Source: Candidatus Contendibacter sp.
GTDB lineage: Bacteria; Pseudomonadota; Gammaproteobacteria; Competibacterales; Competibacteraceae
Length of the DNA: 64,000 nt
NCBI GenBank assembly: GCA_029624765.1
Contig: JARSSO010000022.1
Location: forward strand, 29,246-93,245
Direction of reading: 5' to 3'
This document shows, one piece after another, positions 28,393-36,659 of this stretch. Positions within the stretch are counted from its first letter, which is position 1. Every line of letters starts with the position of its first letter. The position numbers and the translations under genes are program-made. A model generated the notes under the pieces. It saw nothing but the letters and a program-made list of their open reading frames with translations. It was not told the DNA's origin and ran no database searches.

Positions 28393-30375
28393 TTACCAGT
28401 AAATGCCTCGGGTCAACTGGGCGAAGGAGATTTGTTCCAGCGACGGTTCCTTGGTGTCGGCTTGCTGCCCCTTGGCCGCGGCCGATTCGGGAAACAGCCG
28501 GAACGCGGTGTTCATGATCACCGCGTACAGCTTGGGCGCCACGGCATGCAGCACCTGGGCGAAGATGCCGACCCGGGTGGCGATGCGCTCCGGCTTGTAG
28601 ATGATGGCTTGCACGATCATGTCGGCCGCCTCTTCCGGACTGAGGGTAGGGACGTGCTGATAGATCTTGGTGGGCGCGATCATCTCGGTGCGCACCAGCG
28701 GCATGTTGATGGTGGTGAAGTCGATGCCGCTGTCGGAAAACTCGGCGGCCGCGCAGCGCGAGAAGGCGTCGAGGGCCGCCTTGGAGGCGACGTAGGCCGA
28801 GAAGCGCGGGGCGTTGCTGAGCACGCCGATGGACGAGATGTTGATGATGTGACCGCGTTTTTTCTTCAACATGGTGGGGATGCAGCCCATGATCAGCCGC
28901 AGCGCGCCAAAATAGTTGAGCTGCATGGTGCGTTCGTAGTCGTGGAAGCGGTCCAGTGAGTTTTCAATCGCCCGGCGGATGGAACGGCCGGCGTTGTTGA
29001 TCAGGATGTCCACCCCGCCGTGGTCCGCCAGCACCCGCTGGATCAGCGCGTCGCAGGAGGCGATGTCGGCGACGTCGGCGGTGTGGATGAATGCCGTGCC
29101 GCCGCGCGCTTCGATTTCCTGCTGGGTTTCCAGCAGTTTATCCTCGGTGCGGGCGACGATGATGGTCTTGGCGCCGGCCTCGGCGATCTTGATGGCGGCG
29201 GCCTTGCCGATGCCCGCCGAGGCGCCGGTGATCAGCACTACCCTGCCCTTGACGGCTCCGCTCAGGCTGCGGTCGATGAACAGGTCGGGGTCGAGATGGC
29301 GCTCCCAATAGTCCCACAGCTTCCAGGCATAGGTGTCCAGCGGCGGCACGGCGATATCGGTGCCCTTGAGCGCCTTGAGCGTTTCGCGGCAGTCGAACCG
29401 CGTGGGATAGTTGACGAAGCGCATCACGTCGGGCGGCATGCCCAAGTCCTTCAGGATCAGGTCCTTGATGCGCCGCGCCGGCTTCATCTGCGCCAGGCCA
29501 ACCTTGATGAACTGCGGCACGAAGGCGAACATCAGGGCATTGAAGCGCAGGGTCATTTCGGGCGCGTGGGCGGCCCGGGCGAACAGGTTGAGGATGTCGC
29601 CGACCCGGTGCGGGTGGGGGTCCACCAGGTGGAAACACTGACCGTCCAGCCCGTCCACGTGGGCGATATGGTCCATCGCGTCGACGATGAAGTTGACCGG
29701 CACCAGGTTCAGCCGGCCGCCTTCGATACCGATCATCGGCATCCAGGGAGGCAACAGGTTGCGCAGCTTCTGGATCAGCTTGAAGAAGTAGTAAGGGCCG
29801 TCGATCTTGTCCATTTCACCGGTGCGTGAATCGCCGACCACGATGCCGGGCCGGTAGACCCGCCAGGGGCGCGGGTATTCGCGGCGGACGATGCCTTCCG
29901 ATTCGTGCTTGGTCCGGTAATAGGGGTTGTCGAGTTCCTCGGCTTCCTCGAACATGTCCTCGCGGAACACGCCTTCGTACAGACCGGCGGCGGCGATGGA
30001 ACTGGTCAGGTGGAAGCAGCCGGCCTCGATGGCCTCGGCGAAGGCGACCGCGTTGCGGGTGCCCTGGATATTGACCTTTTCCTGGATTTCGGCGCTGGCC
30101 TTGAGATCGTAGATCGCCGCCAGATGGAACAGGTGGCGGACGTTGCCCTTGAGCCGGGCGATATCGGCTTCCGCCACGCCCAACCGGGGCTGGGTCAGAT
30201 CGCCGACGACGGGAATCGCGCGGGCGGTGGTGCCCCAGCGCTGGTGGAGTTGTTCGACCAGCGGCAACTCGCGTTCGAGGATCAGGTAGTAAACCGTGGC
30301 TTCAGGGCGTTGTAGCAGTTTTTCGACCAGGCGGCGGCCGATGAAGCCAGATGCGCCGGTAACAAAGTAGTTCAT
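28393..30375 (-). CDS. Two-domain fatty acyl-CoA reductase (alcohol-forming type)
   Basis: A 660-residue protein with an N-terminal extended reductase domain (TGASGFIG at 6-13, catalytic Tyr152/Lys156) and a C-terminal short-chain dehydrogenase domain (TGASAGIG at 383-390, Ser515, Tyr528/Lys532). Length, domain order and the terminus ending RGIYW match the Marinobacter fatty acyl-CoA reductase as I recall it; mycobacterial AcrA1 has a similar plan. Such enzymes reduce long-chain acyl-CoA through the aldehyde to the alcohol with NADPH, feeding wax ester or ether lipid synthesis. The ATG at 30375 has AGGAG at a good distance and is preferred to 30399. No wax ester synthase is nearby. Reduction all the way to alcohol is inference from similarity. 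Confidence 0.85.
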   Translation of the reverse strand: MNYFVTGASGFIGRRLVEKLLQRPEATVYYLILERELPLVEQLHQRWGTTARAIPVVGDLTQPRLGVAEADIARLKGNVRHLFHLAAIYDLKASAEIQEKVNIQGTRNAVAFAEAIEAGCFHLTSSIAAAGLYEGVFREDMFEEAEELDNPYYRTKHESEGIVRREYPRPWRVYRPGIVVGDSRTGEMDKIDGPYYFFKLIQKLRNLLPPWMPMIGIEGGRLNLVPVNFIVDAMDHIAHVDGLDGQCFHLVDPHPHRVGDILNLFARAAHAPEMTLRFNALMFAFVPQFIKVGLAQMKPARRIKDLILKDLGMPPDVMRFVNYPTRFDCRETLKALKGTDIAVPPLDTYAWKLWDYWERHLDPDLFIDRSLSGAVKGRVVLITGASAGIGKAAAIKIAEAGAKTIIVARTEDKLLETQQEIEARGGTAFIHTADVADIASCDALIQRVLADHGGVDILINNAGRSIRRAIENSLDRFHDYERTMQLNYFGALRLIMGCIPTMLKKKRGHIINISSIGVLSNAPRFSAYVASKAALDAFSRCAAAEFSDSGIDFTTINMPLVRTEMIAPTKIYQHVPTLSPEEAADMIVQAIIYKPERIATRVGIFAQVLHAVAPKLYAVIMNTAFRLFPESAAAKGQQADTKEPSLEQISFAQLTRGIYW

Positions 30376-30510
30376 GTTGTTCTGCTCCTGATATTCCAAT
30401 AATGACAGTCCCCATGAATTATAGAGTTTGCCGCCTTGAAAATCCTGGTTTCCGAATCCGGCTGGTTACGGGATGCTATGTTTTAGGGAACGCGGAGAGA
30501 GGAGAGACCG

Positions 30511-30987
30511 ATGAGTGGTGGGCAGGGGTTGATTTTGATCGTCATCGCGGCGCTGGCGTCGAGCTTGTGCACGCTGGGGCTGGGGCTGGTGGTGTTTCAA
30601 CGCTGGGCGCGGCCCCGGTTGGAAGCGCGGCTGATGGCTTTCGCCGAAGTGGTCGAAGCCCGGGTGAAGGCGGGCGCGAGCGCGGCCGGCCAGGAGTTGT
30701 TGGAACCGTTGCGCGCCCAGGTGCGCGGCGGAGTGGAGGAGGCAGCCACCGAGCTGCTGCCGAGGATTCGGGCGGAATTGACCGTGGCGTTCCGGGAGGC
30801 GGCGGCGGAAAGCTTGCCCGCGTTTCGAGAAGAGGTGCGTAAGGGATTTGCCGAGGCCATCGCGGCGCTGGCCACGACCGAACTGTTGGACCGAACCGCC
30901 CGGAAGGTGGTGCGCACCGGATCGTCGCTGGTGGAAAGCGGCTTGAGCTTGCTGCGGGCGACCCGGCCGGGCGAGCGTGACGAGTGA
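30511..30987 (+). CDS. Small membrane-anchored helical protein of unknown function
   Basis: A 158-residue protein with one N-terminal membrane segment (about 7-30) followed by an amphipathic, Ala/Glu/Arg-rich helical region. I do not recognise a family. GAGAGGAGAG lies just before the ATG, a strong ribosome-binding site that supports a real gene. It diverges from the acyl-CoA reductase gene; the 135-base gap may hold both promoters. Confidence 0.55.
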   Translation: MSGGQGLILIVIAALASSLCTLGLGLVVFQRWARPRLEARLMAFAEVVEARVKAGASAAGQELLEPLRAQVRGGVEEAATELLPRIRAELTVAFREAAAESLPAFREEVRKGFAEAIAALATTELLDRTARKVVRTGSSLVESGLSLLRATRPGERDE

Positions 30988-31045
30988 CTCGCCGCGCGCT
31001 CCACCCGAAGCGGGGAGGATGACTCAGTCCCGCGCCACCTGGATG

Positions 31046-31192
31046 CAGGCTCTTGCCGAACCGGCGCGGCCGGATGAAGATCAGTTGTCGGCCGGAGTCT
31101 TCCAGCAGGGGAATCCGGTCGGTGCGGTCCTGGTAAAAGTGGCCTTCGCGGATGAGCGTGGCGAAGTCACTGAGGCCATAGGGAAATTTCAT
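31046..31192 (-). pseudogene. 5' fragment of an AAA-ATPase-like (PD-(D/E)XK-associated) gene
   Basis: The first ~49 codons from the ATG at 31192 encode MKFPYGLSDF, FYQDRTDRIPLLE and IFIRPRRFGKSL, the conserved N-terminus of the AAA-ATPase_like family found in many bacteria with a C-terminal PD-(D/E)XK nuclease domain. After the Walker-like RRFGKSL the frame loses similarity and runs into low-complexity sequence antisense to the neighbouring gene. Several hundred residues are missing, so this is a truncated relic. Confidence 0.75.
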
Positions 31193-31197
31193 GGCGG

Positions 31198-31635
31198 TCA
31201 GCTCCCGGTCAACGGATCGTGAAAATCACGATAGCACACGCCGGGGACCGCCCTGAAGAGGCAGGGGGCGGCAGACAGTAATGCAGGTCGGCTCGAACCG
31301 GGCCTTCGGTGTTGAAAAAGCGCATGACGGGGTTTCGGGGGATGGGACGGGAGCGGGGGGAACGCGAGCATAACGTGCATGTCGTGCAGTCCCCAGGGGT
31401 TGGGTTGGCGGGTGCCGGCGGGATGAGGGACATTGTTGGAGTTTTTGTCGTACCAGGCATACTCGCCCAGCTTGCGCTCATCGTCTCCGAACGAATAGCG
31501 TGTCCGGGCGCCGGCCCGGCAGGCGTATTCCCATTCGGCTTCGGTAAGCAGGCGGTAACCATCGGCGGCGGCATCCCAGGACACGTTGTTACCGTCACGG
31601 CCATAGGCGGGCGTCAAGCCTTCTCGTTCCGACAC
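31198..31635 (-). pseudogene. Remnant of a formylglycine-enzyme-like (SUMF1) gene
   Basis: The frame encodes a recognisable middle of an FGE-sulfatase domain: [30 protein letters not shown] and [10 protein letters not shown]. Directly after the last motif, where GNVWEW is expected, the sequence changes to unrelated Pro-rich codons. The N-terminal half and the C-terminal GGSW/GFR part are absent. It is a remnant truncated at both ends; similarity stops near 31378. A related intact domain is fused to the kinase encoded at 23901-26522. Confidence 0.75.
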
Positions 31636-31768
31636 ACCGGCACTGACGCCGAGCGTGACGGCGAGCCAGGCCGGCAGCTAATCCAGCTCGCGCAGGGTCG
31701 CAAACAGTTTGCCCGTGTTCACGTTGGGTAATCCCCAAGTTGGAGGGATGCGGCTCTCCCATTGCGGC

Positions 31769-31803
31769 TCCCCCTTTGAAAAAGGAGGGTTGGGGGGATT
31801 TCC
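31769..31803. repeat. Palindromic repeat downstream of the MazF-like gene
   Basis: A short palindrome CTCCCCCTTTGAAAAAGGAG with a G-rich extension and ATTT end, of a kind scattered between genes in many bacteria. It lies 18 bases after the toxin stop and, read on the minus strand, has T and C runs that could help terminate the toxin-antitoxin transcript. Confidence 0.45.
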
Positions 31804-31820
31804 GAGGGCTTGAACCGCCG

Positions 31821-32159
31821 TCATCCATCCGCCAAACCGACGACCAGCGCCAGCAGCCGGTTGAGCGCGAGCATACCGGCCTCATCGAGTCGTCCGATGG
31901 GAGGACCGCACTTCTCGCGCCGAACCGCCATGATCTTGTCCACCATGACCTGGGAAACCCGCTGCAATCCGGTTTCCGGGGTGGACGGCACGGTGAGTCG
32001 ATACAGGGGCGTCTCCCGCACGGTGCTCGTTAGCAAACAGACCAGCACGCTGTCGGTTTCGGCCAGCCAATCCGACTGAATTACCACCGCCGGGCGAGGT
32101 TTGCCATAGTTCCCCTGGACCGCTACCGTCACGATCTCCCCGCGTCTCACGGTGTCCAA
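31821..32159 (-). CDS. MazF/PemK-family toxin (mRNA interferase)
   Basis: A 112-residue protein of the MazF/PemK family, ribosome-independent RNases that cleave mRNA at short sequences. Diagnostic segments are RRGEIVTVAVQGNYGKPRPAVVIQSD near the start (given as RRGEIVTV, YGKPRPAVVIQ), CLLTST, and VMVDKIMAVRREKCG. The gene overlaps the upstream antitoxin by 13 bases, the usual antitoxin-first order. It sits inside a patch of gene fragments and is the only complete unit there with its partner. Confidence 0.87.
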   Translation of the reverse strand: MDTVRRGEIVTVAVQGNYGKPRPAVVIQSDWLAETDSVLVCLLTSTVRETPLYRLTVPSTPETGLQRVSQVMVDKIMAVRREKCGPPIGRLDEAGMLALNRLLALVVGLADG

Positions 32160-32374
32160 TCCGCGAAATCGGCCGTGCTCTCAATGAAATCCAACGCCTC
32201 GCGCTCCTCCGGGGCGCCATGCAGCAAGGCCGCCTGCCGCCGTGCTTCCGCCGCGAAACCAGGCGCGGTGGGGTCCGGCACCCAAACGCGCAGCAGCTTC
32301 ATGCCCTGCCGGTGCTTGCTCGCCCGGTAGCGCTGGAACTTGTTCAAACCATCGGGGGCGATAACTTCAGGCAT
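32147..32374 (-). CDS. MazE-like antitoxin (DUF3018 family)
   Basis: A 75-residue protein matching the DUF3018 antitoxin family found upstream of MazF toxins: KFQRYRASKHRQGMKLLRVWVPDP near the N-terminus and EREALDFIESTADFADW at the end, the likely toxin-binding tail. The ATG at 32374 has GGGAGAG upstream; an in-frame start at 32419 would add an unrelated 15 residues. It should neutralise the overlapping toxin and autoregulate the pair. Confidence 0.8.
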   Translation of the reverse strand: MPEVIAPDGLNKFQRYRASKHRQGMKLLRVWVPDPTAPGFAAEARRQAALLHGAPEEREALDFIESTADFADWTP

Positions 32375-32527
32375 CTCGGCTCTCCCAGGGAGGTATCCAC
32401 CCTGGTTAGGGTAGCGCACTACCGAATTTCGGGGAAGAGAGATATCGGGCGAGAAGGAAACCAGCGACTAGAATTTACTCAAACCCAACGAGTTGATTTC
32501 CGCCGCGCCGTGATCGGGCAGAAAGCC

Positions 32528-32620
32528 ATGGACCAGCACGGGACCTTCGTCAGCTACAGCCACCGAGATCCCAAGGCATTACAAGAACTGGAACGATTCC
32601 TGAAGCCGCCGGGGCGGGTA
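32528..32620 (+). pseudogene. Remnant of a TIR-domain gene start
   Basis: From the ATG at 32528 the frame encodes GTFVSYSHRDPKALQELERF then LKPPGR, which matches the first beta strand and helix of bacterial TIR domains. After about 30 codons it becomes an A+T-rich stretch (32640-32750) clearly unlike the surrounding sequence and unrelated to TIR proteins. There is no continuation. I read it as a relic of a TIR effector or signalling protein. Confidence 0.55.
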
Positions 32621-32777
32621 GTGTTTCCAATCTGGATATGGATATCGAAAAATGCTTACAACGCATTGATCATAAAGCAAGTTAATGAATCTATATCCAC
32701 GTCTGAAGCACTACCAAATCCATTAATTTTTCAACCGATTCCGTGATTTCAAAATCGTAGCTCCTGTAGCCCGCCGA

Positions 32778-33650
32778 CTACTTGCTGGTTTCCCCCACGA
32801 CCCGGCTGGCGGCCAGCAGCATCACCTTCGACAAGCGGGCGCGCTGATCGGCGGTCAGTTTGGCCTTGTTGGCCACCATCAACCCGCGGGTGCAAATCGT
32901 GTCCACCGTGGTGTCGAAACCCCACTTCTTCTCCGCCACGGTCACGTTTTCGAAGGTGTACACCGCGCTGCCATCGGGCAGCTTGTCGTTCAAATCCCAA
33001 TCCTTGACTGGCACCAGCCGGAAATCCTTGGGGTTCTCCAGCACCACCTGCATCTCGGTGGACCTGGCCATGGGCCTCTGCACCACCATCGCCGCCTGAA
33101 TCTTGCTGGCCTTGCCACCGCTTTTGATCTGCAACAGCGCCTCGGCGCCGTCCACGAAGGCCGGCGCGGTATTCTTGAACGCCGGCTCCAGCACGGTCAT
33201 GTATTCCCAGGTCACCGCCACCCCGCTGTTGGGCGACTGCACCGCGATCAGGCGACCCTTGGCCGTCTGCAAATCGCTGTCACTGTGAATGTCGCTGTCC
33301 TTGCCGGTGACGATGAACACGCATTCCTTGCCAATCTCGCCCAGCCCGATGAACCGGTCGGCGAAACCGGGATGATTTTTGAGGTAATACTGCAAGGCGT
33401 CGGCTTGGGTCAGCCCCACGCTGACCGGACTTTGCGGATCGTCGAGCCGGGTGAGGTTTTCAATCGAACCGGCGCTGGTCAGCACCTGGGCGGGTTGATC
33501 CTGCTCGGCCAGGACGCTTTTCAGACGCTCGCCGATAGTGTTGTAACCGCCACCGCTCTTGCCGGTACTGATGACGATGGGCGGGTCGGCGGCTTGCGCC
33601 AGACCGACGGCGAACAGGAATACAAAAGGCCATGCCGATTTGCGGTTCAT
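32778..33650 (-). CDS. TAXI-family TRAP transporter solute-binding protein
   Basis: A 290-residue periplasmic protein. Residues 1-20 are a signal peptide (ending GLAQA). The mature part has the TAXI-type start IVISTGKSGGGYNTIGERL, then SAGSIENLTRL, VGLTQADALQYYL and the late TVDTICTRGLMVANK. TAXI proteins bind organic anions or glutamate-like ligands for TRAP transporters, but no TRAP permease gene adjoins it. The ATG at 33650 has GGGAGAA upstream. The frame stays open upstream through fragments of two unrelated genes (33672-33990), which I do not include. Confidence 0.8.
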   Translation of the reverse strand: MNRKSAWPFVFLFAVGLAQAADPPIVISTGKSGGGYNTIGERLKSVLAEQDQPAQVLTSAGSIENLTRLDDPQSPVSVGLTQADALQYYLKNHPGFADRFIGLGEIGKECVFIVTGKDSDIHSDSDLQTAKGRLIAVQSPNSGVAVTWEYMTVLEPAFKNTAPAFVDGAEALLQIKSGGKASKIQAAMVVQRPMARSTEMQVVLENPKDFRLVPVKDWDLNDKLPDGSAVYTFENVTVAEKKWGFDTTVDTICTRGLMVANKAKLTADQRARLSKVMLLAASRVVGETSK

Positions 33651-33671
33651 GTCGATTTCTCCCGTGGTGGT

Positions 33672-33788
33672 GGTTCGGTACAGTTTGGGTTCGCCCGGTG
33701 GGCGCGTCTTGAAATGTTTGTAAATCCACAAGTATTGGGCCGGCAGGGCCCGGACCGCCGCTTCCACGCCCCGGTTCCGGGCCGCCGC
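33672..33788 (-). pseudogene. 3' fragment of an LpxL/HtrB-type lipid A acyltransferase gene
   Basis: About 38 codons encode NRGVEAAVRALPAQYLWIYK and FKTRPPGEPKLY, a near-exact match to the C-terminal signature of Kdo2-lipid A lauroyl/myristoyl acyltransferases. The rest of the gene is absent. It is joined in frame to a PKD-like fragment on one side and the solute-binding protein on the other. Confidence 0.75.
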
Positions 33789-33797
33789 CGAGGTTTC

Positions 33798-33990
33798 CAG
33801 CGTCGCGGCGGCGGTCAGCTTCAGCACATGGGTTCCGGCTACCGGGAACGTCGCGGTGGTGCGGGCGGCATTGGCCTTGCCAAACGTGACCGTGCCGGGA
33901 CCGCTGTCCCTGGTCCATGTGACCGTCACCGGGCCGGGAGGGTTGGGCAAACCGTCGTCGGTGACCGTGCCGGTCAGAGTCGTTGACCAA
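33798..33990 (-). pseudogene. Fragment of a PKD/Ig-like repeat domain
   Basis: The minus-strand frame encodes LTGTVTDDGLPNPPG, VTVTWTRDSGPGTVTFG and TTATFPVAGTHVLKLTA, the typical body of a PKD-like repeat found in large bacterial surface proteins. Only one repeat is left and it has no start or signal peptide. It is fused in frame to the acyltransferase fragment. Confidence 0.7.
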
Positions 33991-34043
33991 ACTGCCTACC
34001 CACTCAGTGAGCGGTCACGAGGATTAAGGTTGAGTGTAGGCGG

Positions 34044-35633
34044 TTACGGCGCGGCCAGCATCATCTCGGAGGCTTTCTCACCGATGACGATGGTGGGCGC
34101 GTTGGTGTTGCCCCCCACCAGGGCCGGCATGATCGAGGCGTCCGCCACCCGCAACCCCGTCACCCCATGCACCCGCAGTTGGTCGTCCACCACCGCCAGG
34201 GGATCGTGGCCCATCTTGCAGGTGCCGACCGGATGATAGATGGTTTCGGCCCGGCGGCGAATGAACTCCCGCAAGTCATCGTCGCTCTGGGCCGCCGCGC
34301 CGGGGAACAGCTCCGCGCCGCGATAGCCGTCGAACGCCGGCGCCGCCAGAATGCGCCGGCAGGTTTTCACCCCCGCCAGCAGGGTTTCCAGATCGTCCGG
34401 ATGATCGAGGTAATTAGGCTGGATCAATGGCGGAACCGACGGATCGGCGCTGTTCAGGGTCAGATGACCGCGACTTTTGGGTCGCAGGTCGCAGACGTGC
34501 AGCGAATAGCCGTAACCGTGCCAGAGGCGCCGGCCGTGATCGTCGAGAATGGTCGCGGTCAGATGGAATTGCAGATCGGGCAGCGGCAAGGCGGGATCGG
34601 ATTTGACGAAGCCGCCGGCCTCGGCCAGGTTGCTGGTCAGGAAGCCGCGCCGGTGGCGATGGTACTCCACGATCCCCTTGATCAGGCGCGGCAGGAACGA
34701 CAGCGCGAAACCGTAGGAAGCTCGCCGGCATTCGCGGTGCGCGACGATCACGTCCAGATGATCCTGCAGGTTCTGGCCGACGCCCGGCAGGTCGTGCACC
34801 AGGGGAATGCCGTGCCTGGCCAGTTCGGCGCGCGGCCCGATCCCGGACAGCAACAGCAATTGCGGCGAGTTGATCGCCCCGCCGGACAGAACCACTTCCC
34901 GCCGCGCCTTCAATTCCACCGTCCGGCCGTCCCGGTCGCGATAGACCACGCCGACCGCCCGCCGACCCTCGAACAACACCCGGTTGACCAGGGCACGGGT
35001 GATCACGGTCAGATTCGGGCGGACACGCGCCGGATGCAGATAGGCCCGGGCGCTGCTGCACCGCTGGCCATCCTTCTGGGTCAACTGGTAGAACCCGACT
35101 CCTTCCTGCTCGGCGCCGTTGAAATCGTCGCTGAGCGGATAGCCGACCTCGCCGGCGGCGCGGACGAACACCGCGCTGATCTCGCCGCGCTGGCGCGGGT
35201 CGGCGACGTTGAGCGGCCCGCCGACGCCGTGATATTCCGACGGGCCGCGTTCCTGATGCTGCGCCCGCTTGAACAACGGTAGCAGATCCGCGTAGCTCCA
35301 GCCCCGGTTGCCCAGTTCCGCCCAGTGGTCGTAATCCCGGCGATGGCCGCGGGTGTAGACCATGGCGTTGCTGGAACTGCTCCCGCCCAGGGTTTTGCCG
35401 CGCGGCCAGAACAGCCGACGGTCATGCAAATGCGGCTGCGGCTCGGTTTGATAGCGCCAGTTCAGCGTCTTGCTGCGCATCATGAAGAAGATGCCGACCG
35501 GGATATGAATCCACGGGCTGGTATCCTCGGGACCCGCCTCCAAAAGACAGACCTGCCGGTTCGGATCGGCGGACAGCCGGTTGGCCAGCACGCAGCCGGC
35601 CGAACCCGCGCCCACGATGATGGTGTCGTACAT
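34044..35633 (-). CDS. GMC-family FAD-dependent oxidoreductase (choline/alcohol dehydrogenase-like)
   Basis: A 529-residue flavoprotein. The N-terminal dinucleotide motif is GAGSAG (8-13), followed by the GMC signature region [18 protein letters not shown], the second signature [17 protein letters not shown], and the C-terminal HPVGTCKMG plus [18 protein letters not shown]. It resembles BetA/AlkJ-type dehydrogenases, which oxidise alcohols or choline using FAD and pass electrons to the respiratory chain; the substrate is not readable. The ATG at 35633 is preferred to TTG at 35642. It diverges from an AraC-type regulator gene, which may control it. Confidence 0.88.
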   Translation of the reverse strand: MYDTIIVGAGSAGCVLANRLSADPNRQVCLLEAGPEDTSPWIHIPVGIFFMMRSKTLNWRYQTEPQPHLHDRRLFWPRGKTLGGSSSSNAMVYTRGHRRDYDHWAELGNRGWSYADLLPLFKRAQHQERGPSEYHGVGGPLNVADPRQRGEISAVFVRAAGEVGYPLSDDFNGAEQEGVGFYQLTQKDGQRCSSARAYLHPARVRPNLTVITRALVNRVLFEGRRAVGVVYRDRDGRTVELKARREVVLSGGAINSPQLLLLSGIGPRAELARHGIPLVHDLPGVGQNLQDHLDVIVAHRECRRASYGFALSFLPRLIKGIVEYHRHRRGFLTSNLAEAGGFVKSDPALPLPDLQFHLTATILDDHGRRLWHGYGYSLHVCDLRPKSRGHLTLNSADPSVPPLIQPNYLDHPDDLETLLAGVKTCRRILAAPAFDGYRGAELFPGAAAQSDDDLREFIRRRAETIYHPVGTCKMGHDPLAVVDDQLRVHGVTGLRVADASIMPALVGGNTNAPTIVIGEKASEMMLAAP

Positions 35634-35891
35634 GGCTCCCAACTCTCATGGTCCGGCGCCGGGCCGGACGGTTGCTCGCAAGGCGACGGACGTCGCGGAT
35701 GGCCAAGCCTAATGACTTTGCCCAGGTCGGGCTTGTCGAAAATGGCAGCGACTTGGCGAAACTGGCTAGCGCCGCGTGCGCGCATTACACTTTCATGACG
35801 GCTCCCGGCTGAAATCCAGTCAGGAGGCGGTTTCAACCCGGCTTGCCCCGTCCGCGACCCGGCCCCGTTCCACCCTCAGGAAGGCAAGACC

Positions 35892-36659
35892 TTGAACAGA
35901 CTGTACGTTTGGCAAAATCGCGGTCTTTTCATCGGCCGCCTGCCGGATATCTCCGAACACCGGCTCGGCTCGGCGGCGCTCTGCCTGGGCATCGACAAAC
36001 CGTTCCGGCTGTTGGAGAGCGAAAGCAGCGTCTGGCAGGAGTGTCGGAGCGCCCTGGTCCCGCCTGGCTGTCTCAACGAACTGCAAATTGACGGCGCGAT
36101 CATGGCGATTCTGTTCATCGAACCGGAGAGCCCCGACTATCTGGCGATCCAGAACGCCATGCTCGATGGCGAGTGGCAATGCCTGTACCGCCTCGCGCAC
36201 GAAACCGAGGCGCTGGCGGCGCTGGGCGAGATTTGGGAACGCCGGCCCGACGCCGCCACGACGCACGAACTGCTCGACCGCCTGATTCCACCGCCCGTTT
36301 CCGGGGAACGCCAGCAACCGCTGGATCATCGGATTCGGCGGGTGATTCGGTTGATGAAGGAAGATTTGACGCACAGCTACTCGATGATCGAGCTGGCCGA
36401 GTACGTGAATCTGTCGCCGACCCGGCTGGTGCATCTGTTCAAGGAGGAGGTAGGGGTGCCGATCCGTCGCTTCCGGCAGTGGCATCGGATGCGGGTGGTG
36501 GCGGCGCTGGTCGCCAAGGGCGATACGTTGACCGACGCGGCGCTGGGCGCGGGTTTCGCCGACTCCTCCCATTTCAGCCGGGCATTTCGCAACATGTTCG
36601 GCATCACGCCCTCCTCGGTGTTCGGCCGCGCGGCCAACGTCCAGATTGTGATCGCCTGA
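35892..36659 (+). CDS. AraC-family transcriptional regulator
   Basis: A 255-residue regulator. The C-terminal ~100 residues hold two helix-turn-helix motifs: SMIELAEYVNLSPTRLVHLF-type first helix pair and LTDAALGAGFADSSHFSRAF before FGITPSS. The N-terminal ~140 residues are an effector or dimerisation domain without a clear cupin match. The start is a TTG at 35892 after AAGGCAAG. It shares the 258-base intergenic region with the divergent GMC oxidoreductase gene, a likely target. Its stop overlaps the next ATG (TGATG). Confidence 0.85.
   Translation: MNRLYVWQNRGLFIGRLPDISEHRLGSAALCLGIDKPFRLLESESSVWQECRSALVPPGCLNELQIDGAIMAILFIEPESPDYLAIQNAMLDGEWQCLYRLAHETEALAALGEIWERRPDAATTHELLDRLIPPPVSGERQQPLDHRIRRVIRLMKEDLTHSYSMIELAEYVNLSPTRLVHLFKEEVGVPIRRFRQWHRMRVVAALVAKGDTLTDAALGAGFADSSHFSRAFRNMFGITPSSVFGRAANVQIVIA

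Noticed and set aside
32219..32746. 175-codon frame containing the TIR-like segment as a working gene
   Set aside because: Only about 30 codons resemble TIR; the upstream part is antisense to the MazE-like antitoxin gene and the downstream part is A+T-rich unrelated sequence.
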